Assembly: GCA_964006375.1 (NCBI GenBank)
Contig: OZ023267.1
Location: 16,565,471-16,629,470, forward strand
Direction of reading: 5' to 3'
Source of the DNA: Tillus elongatus
Lineage: Eukaryota; Arthropoda; Insecta; Coleoptera; Cleridae
DNA length: 64,000 nt
The notes below the pieces were generated by a model. The model was not told where the DNA came from, searched no databases, and saw only the letters and a program-made list of their open reading frames with translations. A program made the position numbers and the translations under genes. Below, piece after piece: positions 13,070 through 24,335 of this stretch; the first letter of the stretch is position 1; each line of letters opens with the position of its first letter.

Positions 13070-14893
13070 TATTTCAAAAACACACCACGAGGGCTTACAT
13101 CCTAAGTACTATCGTACCGTGGGTGTCGACAAGGAGGAAAGAGGCAACTTGTTAATTCTGGACTTGAAGGTTTGGAGGTTCGGGGGAAAAAAAAACATGT
13201 GCCGGCAAGGAATTCCACAACTTGGAAGTCCTCGTGACAAAAGAGCGGGCATAGCAAGATGTTCTATGTCTGGTGCCCTGGACAGTAAAAGGGTGCATTC
13301 GCTCTGTTCCCCTGGTAGATCTGTTGGGGGTAGCAGGTGGAGGAACTATGGAAGAAAGCTCCTCTAAGCAGTGCCCCTGCACATATCTATTAAAGAGCGA
13401 GAGGTCACCAACGGCATGTTGGTGGGCAAGGAATGGCAGCTTTGGGTGAGGGTAGGGTCACCGATGAGACGCATAGCTCCCTTCTGAATGGAGTCCAGGA
13501 TAGCGAGCGTAGAAGCGGCAACGGCACCCCAGATGTGGGAGCAGTATTCGAGGTTTGGCTTATTTGTGAAGTATATAAGGTATAGAGATTAGCTGGTGAA
13601 AAGTATTTGCGAGTTTGGAAGAGGAAACCTAATTTCCTAGCAGCCGCTTCTGCAATTGATGTGACATGTTGGTGCCAATTGAGATTTCTATCCACAGAAA
13701 TTCCAACAAGTAAAAAGGACTCATTACTTTGAATAACTTGGTTGTTCATTGTGATGGGACTAGGGCTGGTGTATCTCTTATGAGATAGAAAGCAAGGCTG
13801 AGATTTGGTGGAGTTGAATTGTACAAGATTTCTACTTCCCCATTCTAATGTTTTTTTTGGGGACAGAACCCTCCATGAGTCTGCGATCCTCATCTAATTG
13901 GGCTAAAGAGACAGGCTTAGAATATTGTATAGTTGAGTGGAGGGTGCTGTTATCCGCGTAACTGTAAAGTGGGTTGGATGTGCCAGAGAGGAGGTCATTG
14001 ATCTGGAGAAGAAACAAAGTAGGGGCTAAAGCTGAACCTTAAGGAATTCTTGCAATAATTAGATACAGTTTAGAGGAATGGCCATCCACGGCAACAGAAA
14101 TGCCCCGGTTGGAGAGCAAATTTGCTGTCCTGGTACAGAGTTTTGGTGGTAGGCCATAGGCCGGCAGTTTATTAAGTAGCGCTGCGTGCCAGACTTGGTC
14201 GAACACTTTGGATATATCTAGAGCGACATTTTGGGATTCACCGTGTAGTTCCATAGACTTGTTCCAAGAATGGGTGACAAAGGAGAGGAGGTCAGCAGTT
14301 GATCTGCGCTGACGGAATCCATACTGTCTGTCGTGGATTAGATTGTGTTTTTCAAGAAATTTTAGTAATTCGGTGTTTATATACTCTTCCATCACTTTAG
14401 AGACGACTGAAATGATATAAATAGATCTGTAGTTGCTCGGAAGCGCTTTGGATCCATTCTTGGGGATGGGTGGTACTCTAGCAGTTTTCCAGTTACTAGG
14501 GAATATGCCTGTATTGTAAGATGTCTGAAACAGACGAGTCAGGACAGGAGCAAATTCTGGTGCGCATTTTTTGAGAACAATTGCTGGGATCTCGTCAAGG
14601 CCAGATACTGTCTTGGTATTAAGAGAAGAGAGCATCTTTCGTACCTTTTTAGATTTGAAAATGATATCCGTCATTTTATGCGCGACATTGGGGACTGTTG
14701 GTGGTTGAACATTTGGTGGTGGGTTGAGAGTAGAATTGCCGGCGAACAACGAGGCAAAAAGTTCAGCCTTGCCCAGGGCGGTAGAAACAATTTCATCCCC
14801 TGAAACAAGAGGTGGGAACGTTCTTTTGGAGAAATTATTCCCAATAGATTTAGAAAGAGTCCAGAAGGGTTTGCTGGGTGGTGATAAAATTTA
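13070..14893 (-). mobile_element. Jockey/CR1-group LINE, copy 1 (5' truncated)
   Basis: The minus-strand non-LTR retrotransposon has its 3' end at 13075, with the conserved trailer TAAGCCCTCGTGGTGTGTT. Reverse transcriptase landmarks in order: FQTSYNTGIFPSNWKTARVPP, YRSIYIISVVSKVMEEYI, RQYGFRQRRSTADLLSFVTH, motif A ALDISKVFDQVWHAALLNKL, GSALAPTLFLLQINDLL, and motif C as YADN rather than YADD. The C-terminal region follows (GISVDRNLNWHQHVTSIAEA, LWNSLPAHVF). Stops and frameshifts after ARIP and near 13840 break it. The 5' endonuclease part is missing; the copy ends against (TA)n. Confidence 0.88.
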
Positions 14894-14899
14894 TAATAG

Positions 14900-14901
<2 letters not shown>

Positions 14902-14996
<95 letters not shown>
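14902..14996. repeat. (TA)n microsatellite
   Basis: About 95 bp of pure TA, bordering the 5'-truncated end of the LINE copy on its left. Flanking family blocks are not obvious here. Confidence 0.95.
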
Positions 14997-14998
<2 letters not shown>

Positions 14999-15955
14999 TA
15001 CCATTTAAAAAAAGTGAAGTTTAGGTTGTATCTATGCAACATCCTGTATATGGTAAAATAGTTTTAGTTTGTAGCTAACGTTAATACCTGCAATTTTTGT
15101 TTCAATTTTTTTATTATTAAATAATAAAGAAGTTATTGAACTTGGACGCACTATTGGACCAGCATGTACATAAAATCTAATGAAAGTGGGTTGAAAATAT
15201 TCCTGCGTAACGATGTCGATCAGTCATTATAATACTTATCCGGGATGGCAATATTGACTCGAAGGTGGATGTTTTTAGAGATTTTTTATCCACAGTCCGT
15301 AGAAGTTCGGGAAGTTATAAAATCCCTGGTGAATTGATTGGCTTCACGAATTGAAGTTGAAGTACTTTACCTTCGAGTTTACACTGGTGAGAATGAATTG
15401 ATTTTCCACCGAACTTCGCAGAAGTTAGTAATCTTTATAATAACTCTGATTTGTGACTCTAATGGCACAGAAGGGAAGTATGAACTTCCGAGAGTTTCCA
15501 TTCTTCATGTAACTTAATATTAGAATCAACACGGGCCGAAACGTTACATGTTTTAGTTCTAATTTCAGCATATTTATGCAGTTATTCGTGAGCACTTCTG
15601 TACTAATACCGTCGAAACTTTGCTAGGTAAAGCGGATTTAACTCTAAGCACAAGTACCTGTTATTACGCAAGTTTTAATTAAGTATTTCAGGTTTGTGCA
15701 TTATTCTCTGTTTATACAAAAATCAAAGTAGACATTAACAACTATGTACTTAAAGCTAAAACAACCAAAGTTACATTTAAAGGATGCCCGTAATTGTATC
15801 TGTGCATATTTAATTGACAAGAAGATCTGCTGAATAAATATAAACAAATTACATTACAATAGACAAACTTTATCTTTTAAAATGGAACACTAGTGTCAGT
15901 AGCGGCTCGTGCCTTAATGCATTGGGGGTGCGCAAGAAAAAATTAATACATTGAA
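14997..15955. other. Apparently single-copy sequence
   Basis: Nothing coding is recognised. A short CATCCTGTATA motif near 15046 recalls the CAGGGTGTA ends of mariner-derived repeats. Otherwise no repeat is evident. Confidence 0.4.
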
Positions 15956-16530
15956 GATATGTTGATATATAATTTTTGTCGAATTTTCGTAAAAAATCAA
16001 TAAAGCTTAATATATCCGTTATGAAAAAAATTGTATACATTAATTATAGGTTGTCTTGAGCTACATCTTAAAAAAATATTTCTACAATCACAGGGTGGCT
16101 CATAGGTCGTTGGTGATACAAATGTTCTTTTTTTTTTAGTCGATCACGCATTATGTTATTTTTTGCATTTTCCATCGAAATATAATGCATGTTTGTAAGA
16201 CAAGAAATTCTGGACGCAACAAGTGCATTACGGTAGCGAATTTTGATTAAATGCTTCATATTTGAATAGCTCAGTTTGCTATTAACCTATAAGGATGACC
16301 AAGAAACTAATTTTTTCGGGAACACTTTAACTTTACTTTTGGAAATTTTTGTACATTTTCAAACAATAAAGTTATTTTAATGAAACATCGCAGATTGTTT
16401 TTACTATACCGGTAACCAAATTTGATTCCTGCTTTCTTAAAAAAAACACACATAATTGCTATTAAAAACATTTTAAGAAAACTCACTACCATAACGCACT
16501 TGCTGCTCCCAGACTTTTTTTTAATTTGGT
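15956..16530 (-). mobile_element. (TA)n-family 5' portion, minus orientation
   Basis: Read on the minus strand it runs from the family 5' end (inverse near 16490-16520) through the inner inverted copy GACGCAACAAGTGCATTACG (16212). It then covers the CTTACAAACATGCATTATAT module and the AGACAACC...GCTCAATATATCC module. The TA tract and 3' hairpin are absent, so it is a deleted copy of about 0.57 kb. Confidence 0.7.
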
Positions 16531-16907
16531 AAAAGCTCCAAATGTTGTGAACCAAATTACTTTAAATTTACAGCAGAGGTTTACTTGCACCATTTCTAGC
16601 TACATGTAAAGTCTCATTTAAGTTACTCTTATACTGTCAAAACTATAGCGTTTTCAAAAATATTTATCTATATTTTTGGGGGAAAAATCTCTGTTAGAGC
16701 TGATATACGAACTCGTCCGCAGTCTAAACAAAATGAAGATATGTGCCAAGTTTCATTCGAATCAGTTGAAAAGAACGATTCTTTTGGTGGAGCATTGCCA
16801 AATAGAAAGGGAAATCAAGCAGTGAAAGTTTTGGAAGCATTTTTAGGATGGATGATGTAAACGGAAGATATAACTATGTGAAAACTGGAACCTGTGGTGA
16901 GCACTAA

Positions 16908-17334
16908 TAAGTACACTTGGGGAACACCCAAATCACCACAACACATATTTCAGAGACCTTACGATCGTTTCGTTGACAATGTCAACATCTTCAGAGGAAG
17001 AATATTCCAACATAAAAAATTAGATCCCGTATATTTATATCGCGTCAAGGTAAACGAACTAGTCCGAAGTAAAGTTGTCATCCAAGAACAATCGTTTGTT
17101 TATTGCGCAGTGAAACAGGTCGGAGGTTTCTCTGCGCAATAAACAAACGATCGTTCTTGGACGACAACTTTACTTCGGACTAGTTCGTTTACCTTGACGC
17201 GATATAAATACACGGGATCTAGTTTTTTATGTTAGAATTTTCTTCCTCTGAAGATGTTGACATTGTCAAGGAAACGATCGTAAGGTCTCTGAAATATGTG
17301 TTGTGGTGATTTGGGTGTTTTCCAAGTGTACTTA
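16908..17334. repeat. 427-bp near-perfect hairpin (203-bp arms)
   Basis: The left arm 16908-17110 and right arm 17132-17334 are reverse complements with roughly ten mismatches by eye. The loop is about 21 nt and pairs further (GAAAC...GTTTC), leaving about 9 unpaired bases. The outermost bases are TAAGTACACTTGG and CCAAGTGTACTTA. The arms contain AATGTCAACATCTTCAGAGG and a stop-rich text with no domain. A diverged partial relative of the outer arm lies at 62440-62530. It could be a MITE, a collapsed inverted transposon remnant or a hairpin-RNA source. Confidence 0.9.
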
Positions 17335-17497
17335 TCGTAAGATATAAATTATAGACATTTTATGTGTCAAAATTTGAAGCATAATGTTTGGAAAATAGCT
17401 GTCAAAACATTTTTAGGTTGACCTTTAACTAAATTATGTCTAAATACTTTACAAGACTTATCTGTAGAGACATGCTGTATGATTGTAGTCAATAAGG

Positions 17498-17790
<293 letters not shown>

Positions 17791-18334
17791 AACATAGATA
17801 ATCTAACATGTTCTTTATTTCTAAGCGAATTTTTCTCGTCTTTCTATCAGGGTCTTTATTAATCGAGCATATAAAATCCGCTTTATTGTTCATTTAACAG
17901 CTACTCCGAGGAAAACAATGTAGCTGGAAAATTGAACAATTTAGCACACTGCAATGGTTCCTTATTGCAAGCGTAAATTAAAACCACTCAGCGTAATACG
18001 GCTGGCATTTTATAATTGCAATAAAATCCCTCTCTCCTTCTACATTCAGCTCTGCAATTTGCATCGGAATGCTCTAAAATCCATTTGATTAGCAAATAGC
18101 GTAAAATTCTGCTCAGAATTTTACATTAATTAATTATTTTGTTGGTGAAATTGCTCGCTTCAGGAGCAGCTTCTATTTTTTTGTGTAAATTGTAAGTTCA
18201 GAGCATTTTAAATATGTACGTATTTTGTATTTCTAACGTCGGTATGTTCCCGCCACTATGACCAATCACCATCGCCAGAGAAGAGAGCCTGGCTATTCAG
18301 GAAATTTTGCCGGAGTACATTATTTTTATAAAAG
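17791..18334. other. Apparently single-copy sequence
   Basis: No gene, RNA or repeat recognised. Confidence 0.4.
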
Positions 18335-18432
18335 TCTGGACGCAGCATTTGCGTTATGGTAGTGAATTTTCATTGAAATATTTTTAATAGCAGATATTTC
18401 TTTTTTAATGAAAGCAGGCATCAAACTTGGAC
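18335..18432 (+). mobile_element. 5' end of a (TA)n-family element, truncated
   Basis: It starts AGTCTGGACGCAGCATTTGCG, continues with TTATGGTAGTGAATTTTC and the GAAAGCAGGCATCAAACTTGG module, then stops abruptly. Confidence 0.7.
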
Positions 18433-19262
18433 AAATATTTTTACGCAAAATTCTGCTAAAAGAATACATAAAATTCGAATTTTATCTCTAATCTGCAATT
18501 AAAATTGAAAATAAAATAACTTGTTTGCACGAAAATCCATAAAAAAACTATTTTCCACGAATTTAGTTAAAGAAATGTTCCATCAATTGAATAATTTTTC
18601 ATACAAAAATTCTCAAATGTTTCTATAAAGAAATTGCATTCAATTATAAGAAAATTCGGTATTAAAAGAACATTTTGTAAAAGAAAATTCGCTAGTAAAA
18701 ATAAATTAAATAAATAAGAAAAACTGGTCTGATTTTCTTGGCCAACGAACCATTGCAAGTTATTTACCCACCTAGCAAAATATAATTTTTCACAAATACT
18801 TTTTCCATTACACAACAAAAATTTCATGAAACTTTGCAAAAAAAATTTCAAGAAAATCCGTAAACATTTTTTTTTATAATAACTTATTAAAGATTTGTCA
18901 TTAATTACTAAAATTTAACAAAAATATCTTCCAAAAAAAATTATTTCTACGAAACACAAAAAAAATTCTGTGACAACTGGCAACATATCCTTTTACACAA
19001 AATGTTGCAAAAGAATACATCAGATTCAAATTATATACCTAATCTGTAACTAAAATGAAAAATAAATTAATTTGTTTGCACGAAAATCCATTAAAAACCT
19101 ATTTTCGATGAATTTCGTTCTATCAATTGAATAATTTTTCACAACAAACGTTTCTATAAAGAAAATTCTACAATTCATTTATAGGAAAAGTCGCTATTAA
19201 AAGAACATTTTGTAGAAGAAAATTAACTAATAGAAATAGAAATAGAAATAAATTAAAATCCA
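18433..19262. repeat. Two direct copies of a ~280-bp AT-rich block
   Basis: Blocks at about 18440-18720 and 18995-19260 share, in order, AAAAGAATACAT, CTAATCTG, TTGTTTGCACGAAAATCCAT, ATCAATTGAATAATTTTTCA, a TTTCTATAAAGAAA core and TATTAAAAGAACATTTTGTA. The offset is roughly 550 bp. The unit does not match any other family seen in the window. Confidence 0.7.
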
Positions 19263-20009
19263 AAATCTGATCTGAATACAGAAATAGATACTTTTTATGT
19301 GGCTTCACAGAGAAAATTCTTTTGCCTGTGGATGCTGTAAAAATTGAATCTGGTTGTAGAGAAGAAAACAACCTCTTCACATGTGACAAGTCTCTACGAC
19401 TATGTTAACTGTGGCACGGTTTTACCAACTAAGGGCAACAACATCTACTATTAAACTTAAATTAAAAGTATTAAAAGTGCTTAGCTTTCATTTTCAAGGA
19501 AGAGTCGCTAAAAAATGTTTTGGAATTACACAATCTGATCAGATAACGTTAAAATGGAATCAAAGACGAAAAAAAGTTGAAAGAGCAATTAAGTCAACGG
19601 TGAGATTTGAAACTGCGTGCCTTCGCTCATCAGACAGGCATCCTAACCATTCACGTAAGGCTTCTGTCAAACTGCAATAAAGAAATGTAGATAACCGTTA
19701 ATGGTCTTAAGTTATTTATTTGTAATATGTAAGGTATTTAGAGGCAGATTTTAGAGTTATTTTAAAAAAAATGAGAAGAGTAGCATAAAACTAGAATATT
19801 CTAATATACGTTTTATGCAATATTCTCCATTTATAAACCGCAGTAGTTATACTACTTTTCACGTTTAAAACCTCCAGTTTGACATATACAGGAGAAAAAC
19901 TATAAAATTCTCAAAGTAATCTTTCTGGTACTTCTTAACCATTTTGCGCCATAAAAAGATAAAGGTCGTTTGCAATATTTAATAGTTTTTGTTTAACACA
20001 TACAATATT
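19263..20009. other. Upstream flank of the Tigger remnant
   Basis: A 92-codon open stretch at 19402-19680 has no recognisable domain. The N-terminal helix-turn-helix exon expected of a Tigger transposase is not visible here, so the 5' end of that element is either deleted, too decayed, or separated by an intron. Confidence 0.4.
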
Positions 20010-20763
20010 TTAAAAAACTGGCATACGAACTGACCAAAAAATACGATGTGAAGAGACCAGTTCAATGGGATAAAAATGGCTTGTCAAGCAATGATTGGTT
20101 TTCATCGTTTATGAAGAGAAATAAGCAATTATCGATAAGATGTGCACAGCCCACCAGTCTCTCTAGAGCTACAAGCTTTAACAGCACCAATGTTAATATA
20201 TTATTTGATAATTTAACTACAGTCATTGATAGGGGACATTTCGAAGCCAAAGACATTTATAACCTAGATTAAACAGGTATCACAACAGTGAAAAAGGCAG
20301 ACAGAATTGTTGCAAAAAGAGGAATGAGACAGGTCCGCGCTTTTACGTCAGCTGAACGTGGAACACTCGTTACTGATACGGTAGCAGTTAACGATATTGC
20401 TAATTAAACGCCACCTATGTTCATTTTTCCGCGCCGCAGATACCAAGATCACTTCGTCAGAGATGGTCCCGTGGGATGTATTGGAGCGGGCAACGGTAGT
20501 GGGTGGATGCAAGACGAAGATTTTGTCATTTTTTTGAAACATTTCTAGACATTGTTCTCTCAGTCAAAAAGTTGTATTATTACTTGACAATCACTCATCA
20601 CATATATCTATATCAGCACTGGACTTCTGCAAAGAGAACAGTATTGTGGTTTTGTCATTTTCGCCGCATTGTTCCCACAAATTGCAGCCTTTAGATCGTG
20701 CTGTATATGGCCGCTTAAAGAAAGCCGTTAACTCTGCTTGTGATAGTTGGATGAGGAACAATT
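20010..20763 (+). pseudogene. Tigger/pogo transposase, 5' half (interrupted)
   Basis: This is a DDE transposase of the pogo/Tigger group. Visible parts in order: CENP-B-type DNA-binding region (KLAYELTKKYDVKRPVQWDK, WFSSFMKRNKQLSIRCAQPT), LSRATSFN, catalytic Asp in IYNLD (20267-20269), KRGMRQVRAFTSAERGTLVT, PPMFIFPRRRYQDHF, the second catalytic Asp region LDNHSSHISISALDF, and PHCSHKLQPLDRAVYGRLKK. A stop (TAA at 20270-20272) replaces the Glu codon expected right after NLD; more stops follow IAN and KHF. The frame is cut at 20763 by the element at 20764-24335 and resumes at 24336-25354. Confidence 0.88.
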
Positions 20764-20793
20764 GGCGCATGTATGGGAAAACTGGTATATGTC
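20764..20793 (+). repeat. Left terminal inverted repeat of the nested element
   Basis: Pairs with 24306-24335; 28 of 30 positions are complementary. Confidence 0.92.
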
Positions 20794-23363
20794 CAATTTC
20801 ACAGGTTTTCAGGAAAGCATTGTAAAGTTTAAAGTCTAGCAAATCTATATATGATTAAATATATTAGTAATTTTTTCTAAAGTTGTTTAAAAAACAGGCC
20901 TGTATTTGATAGCTTTCTCAAAAATCTAAATAGTTTAAGTATATGAGAGAAAAAAATTCACTTATACCAGTTTTCACAAAATTTATTAAAAGAAAAGTAC
21001 TTATACCATTTTTCACAAACAAGCAAAAAAAAACGAAATGAACAATGAAATTTCTTTAACGTAATTGAACGTCAAATATAATTTTTAATTAATTTGTTTC
21101 CTCTTCACTGTCACCATCCGAATCAGGATAAGGTAAAGTATTCTGCAGATCTTCTTTGGTCAATAAGTTCTTATAAAAATCATGAAACGTCTTATCAACA
21201 TAAGGCAGCAGTTCCAAGAGATTTGCTTTCTTTTCTTTGCTTATGGGATTTGAAGATCTGTATGAAAGTGGAACTTTTATAGTCTTTGGCCATGATGATC
21301 CTTTTCGTAAGAAATTTATTTTTTTAAATGGTGTATTATCATTAAGGTTTGTTTTATATTCTACCACACCAGGTTGCTGAGAATACCTTAACCATTTAAT
21401 ATTTTTTCAGTAAACTCTATCGCCATCTGTGTCGATTTTTCTCAGTTGAAATTGATTTTTGAAGAGTGCTGAAAATTCAAAAAAATCCTCTTGGTTCATT
21501 TCCGTCACGTGAAATGGTCTTTTAGAACCACAAAGTCGGACCAAATTCATCCAATCTCTTGGGTGTTCTATTGAAAGGGGATATTTCTTCTTCTTTTTCT
21601 CTATAATGGAATGAATCCCGTCACATTCCATGTGGGTGTGCCCAGGTACGAGAAATTTATGATTAATGTGCTCTAAGTGGGGATGTTTCTTGATAGCAAG
21701 CATGAACATCAAACAAAGATAGGAGTTTTTATTTTGCCCCGCACATGTATCGGAATATAATGTTATTTCCTTCACATCTGTTGTCTGGTCTAGATATTTA
21801 ATAAGACAAGACGCTATTTGGTTGGCACCCCTTGCTGCAACGGCTTCATGCCACATAAAGTTAAAAGCTGCTTTATCACCACATCGATACAACGTCAGAT
21901 TGTAAGTCCACAATTGCCGTTTGTAAAAGGCTACTGATGTTTCGATAGCTGGTGTTGGCAGACATTGTTGCAGGTCAAAGGTTATTACTTGTTTGGATGG
22001 GTCAGTCATTGATGCTTCATTGTTTTTTCTTTTTGCTGCATATGCATCCTCTGCATCCTTTTGGTGTTTTTCTAGTTGGTCTTGTATTTTGTCTTTTTCC
22101 TGTTCATCGGACGTTATTCTGAGTTGCATGTTATATTTGTCACACAAAGCGCATGTGTCTTTGTTCAATGATTTGATTTTATTCCTAATTCATGAAATTT
22201 TGCTTGGTATACAAATCGTGACACAGGCGACTTGATTGGAGGGATCCATTTTTTGTATTCATCGTACATTTTGGACAGAGAGTAATAATGAGGTAGGTAT
22301 TTTTTATCTGACTTTTTCCTACAATAATGGCTTTCATAAGACGGTATCGAAAGAATGTGCTGACGAACCAGATCAATGTCTTCTTCTGGAATTTTATTAT
22401 TATTTCCTCTTAAATCACCGTGAGTAATTCCGGATGCACAGGCATTTTTATTTTGTAGGACATCAGATATGAACCTGTTTGTTTCACCAAATGTTTTCAT
22501 GAAACAGGATTTGCAAACCCTTTTTTGACATCCATCTAAAGGTAAGTGAAAATTATAAGTTATAGTTCTATTTTTTTGTTTCGCGGGATCAACAGTTTTC
22601 AGTTTACAACATTTTTTGGGTAGCGCTGTAATTAGTGAAGCTATGAAAGAAACCCTTTTATTGTAATTTCCCATAGACCAATATTCTTTGAATATATGCT
22701 GCCTTATTTCATCAGGTATGGTGGTTTTACATTTGAGTCTACAGTTTGCTAGTTCTTGACACGTTCTCTTTTTGACTGTTTTTCCATATTTTGTTTTGTA
22801 CTCCAGTCCAAGATTTCTCTTTAATTTTCGATCATTTCGGACTGCTCGTGTTTCTCGATTTGGCTGTTTTGATATCTCTGCTTGGTTTTCGTCTTGGGCA
22901 ATTTTCACCAGCTGCTCTTTATGCTTTATATCGGCACTTTCAACTTCGGGAGTATAATCTGGGTCTGCGTCACTATCATCCATTGGCTCATATTCGTTAT
23001 ATTCTTCAGCGTATAGGATGCTTTCTGCCTCATTGTATTCAGATCTTTTCAATATCTCCTCGTTTTTATTGTTTCCATTATCATTCAACACATTCCTTTC
23101 ATTTTTAGTTCTGAGAATTCTGTCCGGGCGCACATTATCACTTTGTGAACAATGACTTCCGCCCAATTCATGAGTACTGTTATATCCCCTCATTCCGATT
23201 TGATCTATCAAGATACTTTCTGGGATTCCCAAAAATTCAACTGCTTCTAAGACGTTATCTTGAATCAAATCGTGTGAATCACACTGTGAGTCATCCTCGG
23301 AGCAAACTTCAACAGTAACCTTAGATGACGTATACAGTTCTCCGATTTCTGAACGACTGCAAT

Positions 23364-23425
23364 CTGAAATTTATTGTTGTTAGAATACATATATATCATA
23401 GAAGATGTATTTGAAGTGGGTTTAC
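23364..23425 (-). other. Intron 2 of the candidate transposase gene
   Basis: The donor is G|GTAAACCC after SIYN. The acceptor is AATAAATTTCAG. Length is 62 bp, with the same phase as intron 1. Confidence 0.75.
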
Positions 23426-23521
23426 CATTATAAATAGAGCATATTATATGGTCATCACTTTTAGTATTGTCAGCTGATACCTCCGTTGTTAACATTGCCG
23501 TGCCTCTACTATTCTCGCCGT

Positions 23522-23586
23522 CTGTAATAAAATTTATAAAAATCAAATATACCTAATGTGTTTGTTATTACGAACACTGTTTTTAC
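23522..23586 (-). other. Intron 1 of the candidate transposase gene
   Basis: The donor is G|GTAAAAAC after the 28th codon (Asp). The acceptor is TTTATTACAG. Length is 65 bp. Confidence 0.75.
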
Positions 23587-24305
23587 CATCTAAAATCCTA
23601 GAGGAATATTTTTCATTCTCCACCTTCTTTCGAAGTTCAGCCAAAAACTCTGATCTTTTTGAATACGCCATAACCTCACTAAATGTAAATACCTAGGTCA
23701 AGTATTATATTGTTTTGTGAATAAACAGTTATTAATACCTTAATTAACTGTGAAACATCCTGGCAAATTCACTCTTATATTCGCGTTAACAACACTCCGC
23801 AACTTTCAACTTGAACAAAAAATCCAATAATGTGGTTAACACCTCACAACAAACACGTAACTTCAAGCAATACTGAGAGAATACTGACATTAGTATAGGT
23901 ACTTACCACTACGCATTTTGTAGTGATACTTTGTGTATACTGATACATGTAGAGTTATATTGTTAAAAAGTTGCAATACTTTGGTGTAAAGTGATATAAG
24001 TCTACATATATCAACTGTTACAGATACTTAAAACTCAATATGTCCACATATACCAGTTTTCCTTACATACTGTGATTCTTTAATAAATTGGACCCACCAT
24101 TATGTCGACATACACCAACTAAAGATTGATTTGAGTGTGTCAAGTAGACTTGTATCTATTTCCACAACAAAAACTTTGAGTTATGCCATATGCACCAAGT
24201 AATATCGCCTACAGAATTGTATTTGTCTACTTATATCAGTTTTCACGCGGTTATTCTGGTCACTTCGGACATGTTCCACTATTTAACTCAATATCGAATA
24301 TATCA

Positions 24306-24335
24306 GACTTATACCAGTTTTCCCATACTTGCGCC
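24306..24335 (-). repeat. Right terminal inverted repeat of the nested element
   Basis: Inverse of 20764-20793. It is followed by AATT (24336-24339), the duplicated target. Confidence 0.92.

Larger units (their letters stand above)
21089..23671 (-). pseudogene. Candidate transposase gene of the nested element, three exons, broken
   Basis: Exon 1 spans 23671-23587 (ATG, MAYSKRSEFLAELRKK), exon 2 23521-23426 and exon 3 23363-21089. Both introns are GT-AG and both junctions fall after codon base 1, so the frame carries through. The N-terminal half is acidic; a Cys cluster (GCQKRVCKSCFMKTF) and CALC follow. The core resembles an RNase H fold, with putative catalytic residues in ITFDLQQCLPTP, LYSDTCAGQNKN and GHTHMECDGIHSIIE. 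I believe this is the arthropod family often labelled DUF7869, from memory. Two lesions: GATTT repeated at 22170-22179 shifts the frame by 5 bp, and TGA at 21409-21407 sits where Trp would fit (VY-stop-KNIKWL). It is likely the element's own transposase, but that function is inferred. Confidence 0.8.
20764..24335 (-). mobile_element. 3.57-kb DNA transposon nested in Tigger (AATT duplication)
   Basis: The ends are inverted repeats of about 30 bp with two mismatches, GGCGCATGTATGGGAAAAC at 20764 and its inverse at 24335. AATT occurs on both outer sides (20760-20763 and 24336-24339), giving a 4-bp target duplication. Internal copies of the repeat core (TATACCAGTTTTC) lie near 20964, 24051, 24235 and, degenerate, 21004. 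The interior holds one spliced gene on the minus strand. The superfamily is unsettled: a 4-bp duplication fits groups such as Sola, but I do not recognise the ends. Confidence 0.9.

Noticed and set aside
19402..19680. 92-codon frame upstream of the Tigger remnant as its DNA-binding exon
   Set aside because: Its residues do not match the expected psq/CENP-B N-terminal helix-turn-helix, and the frame does not join the 20010 segment.
22165..22185. A third intron between the two large frames of the candidate transposase
   Set aside because: No GT-AG pair is suitable, while removing one unit of the GATTT duplication joins the frames exactly.
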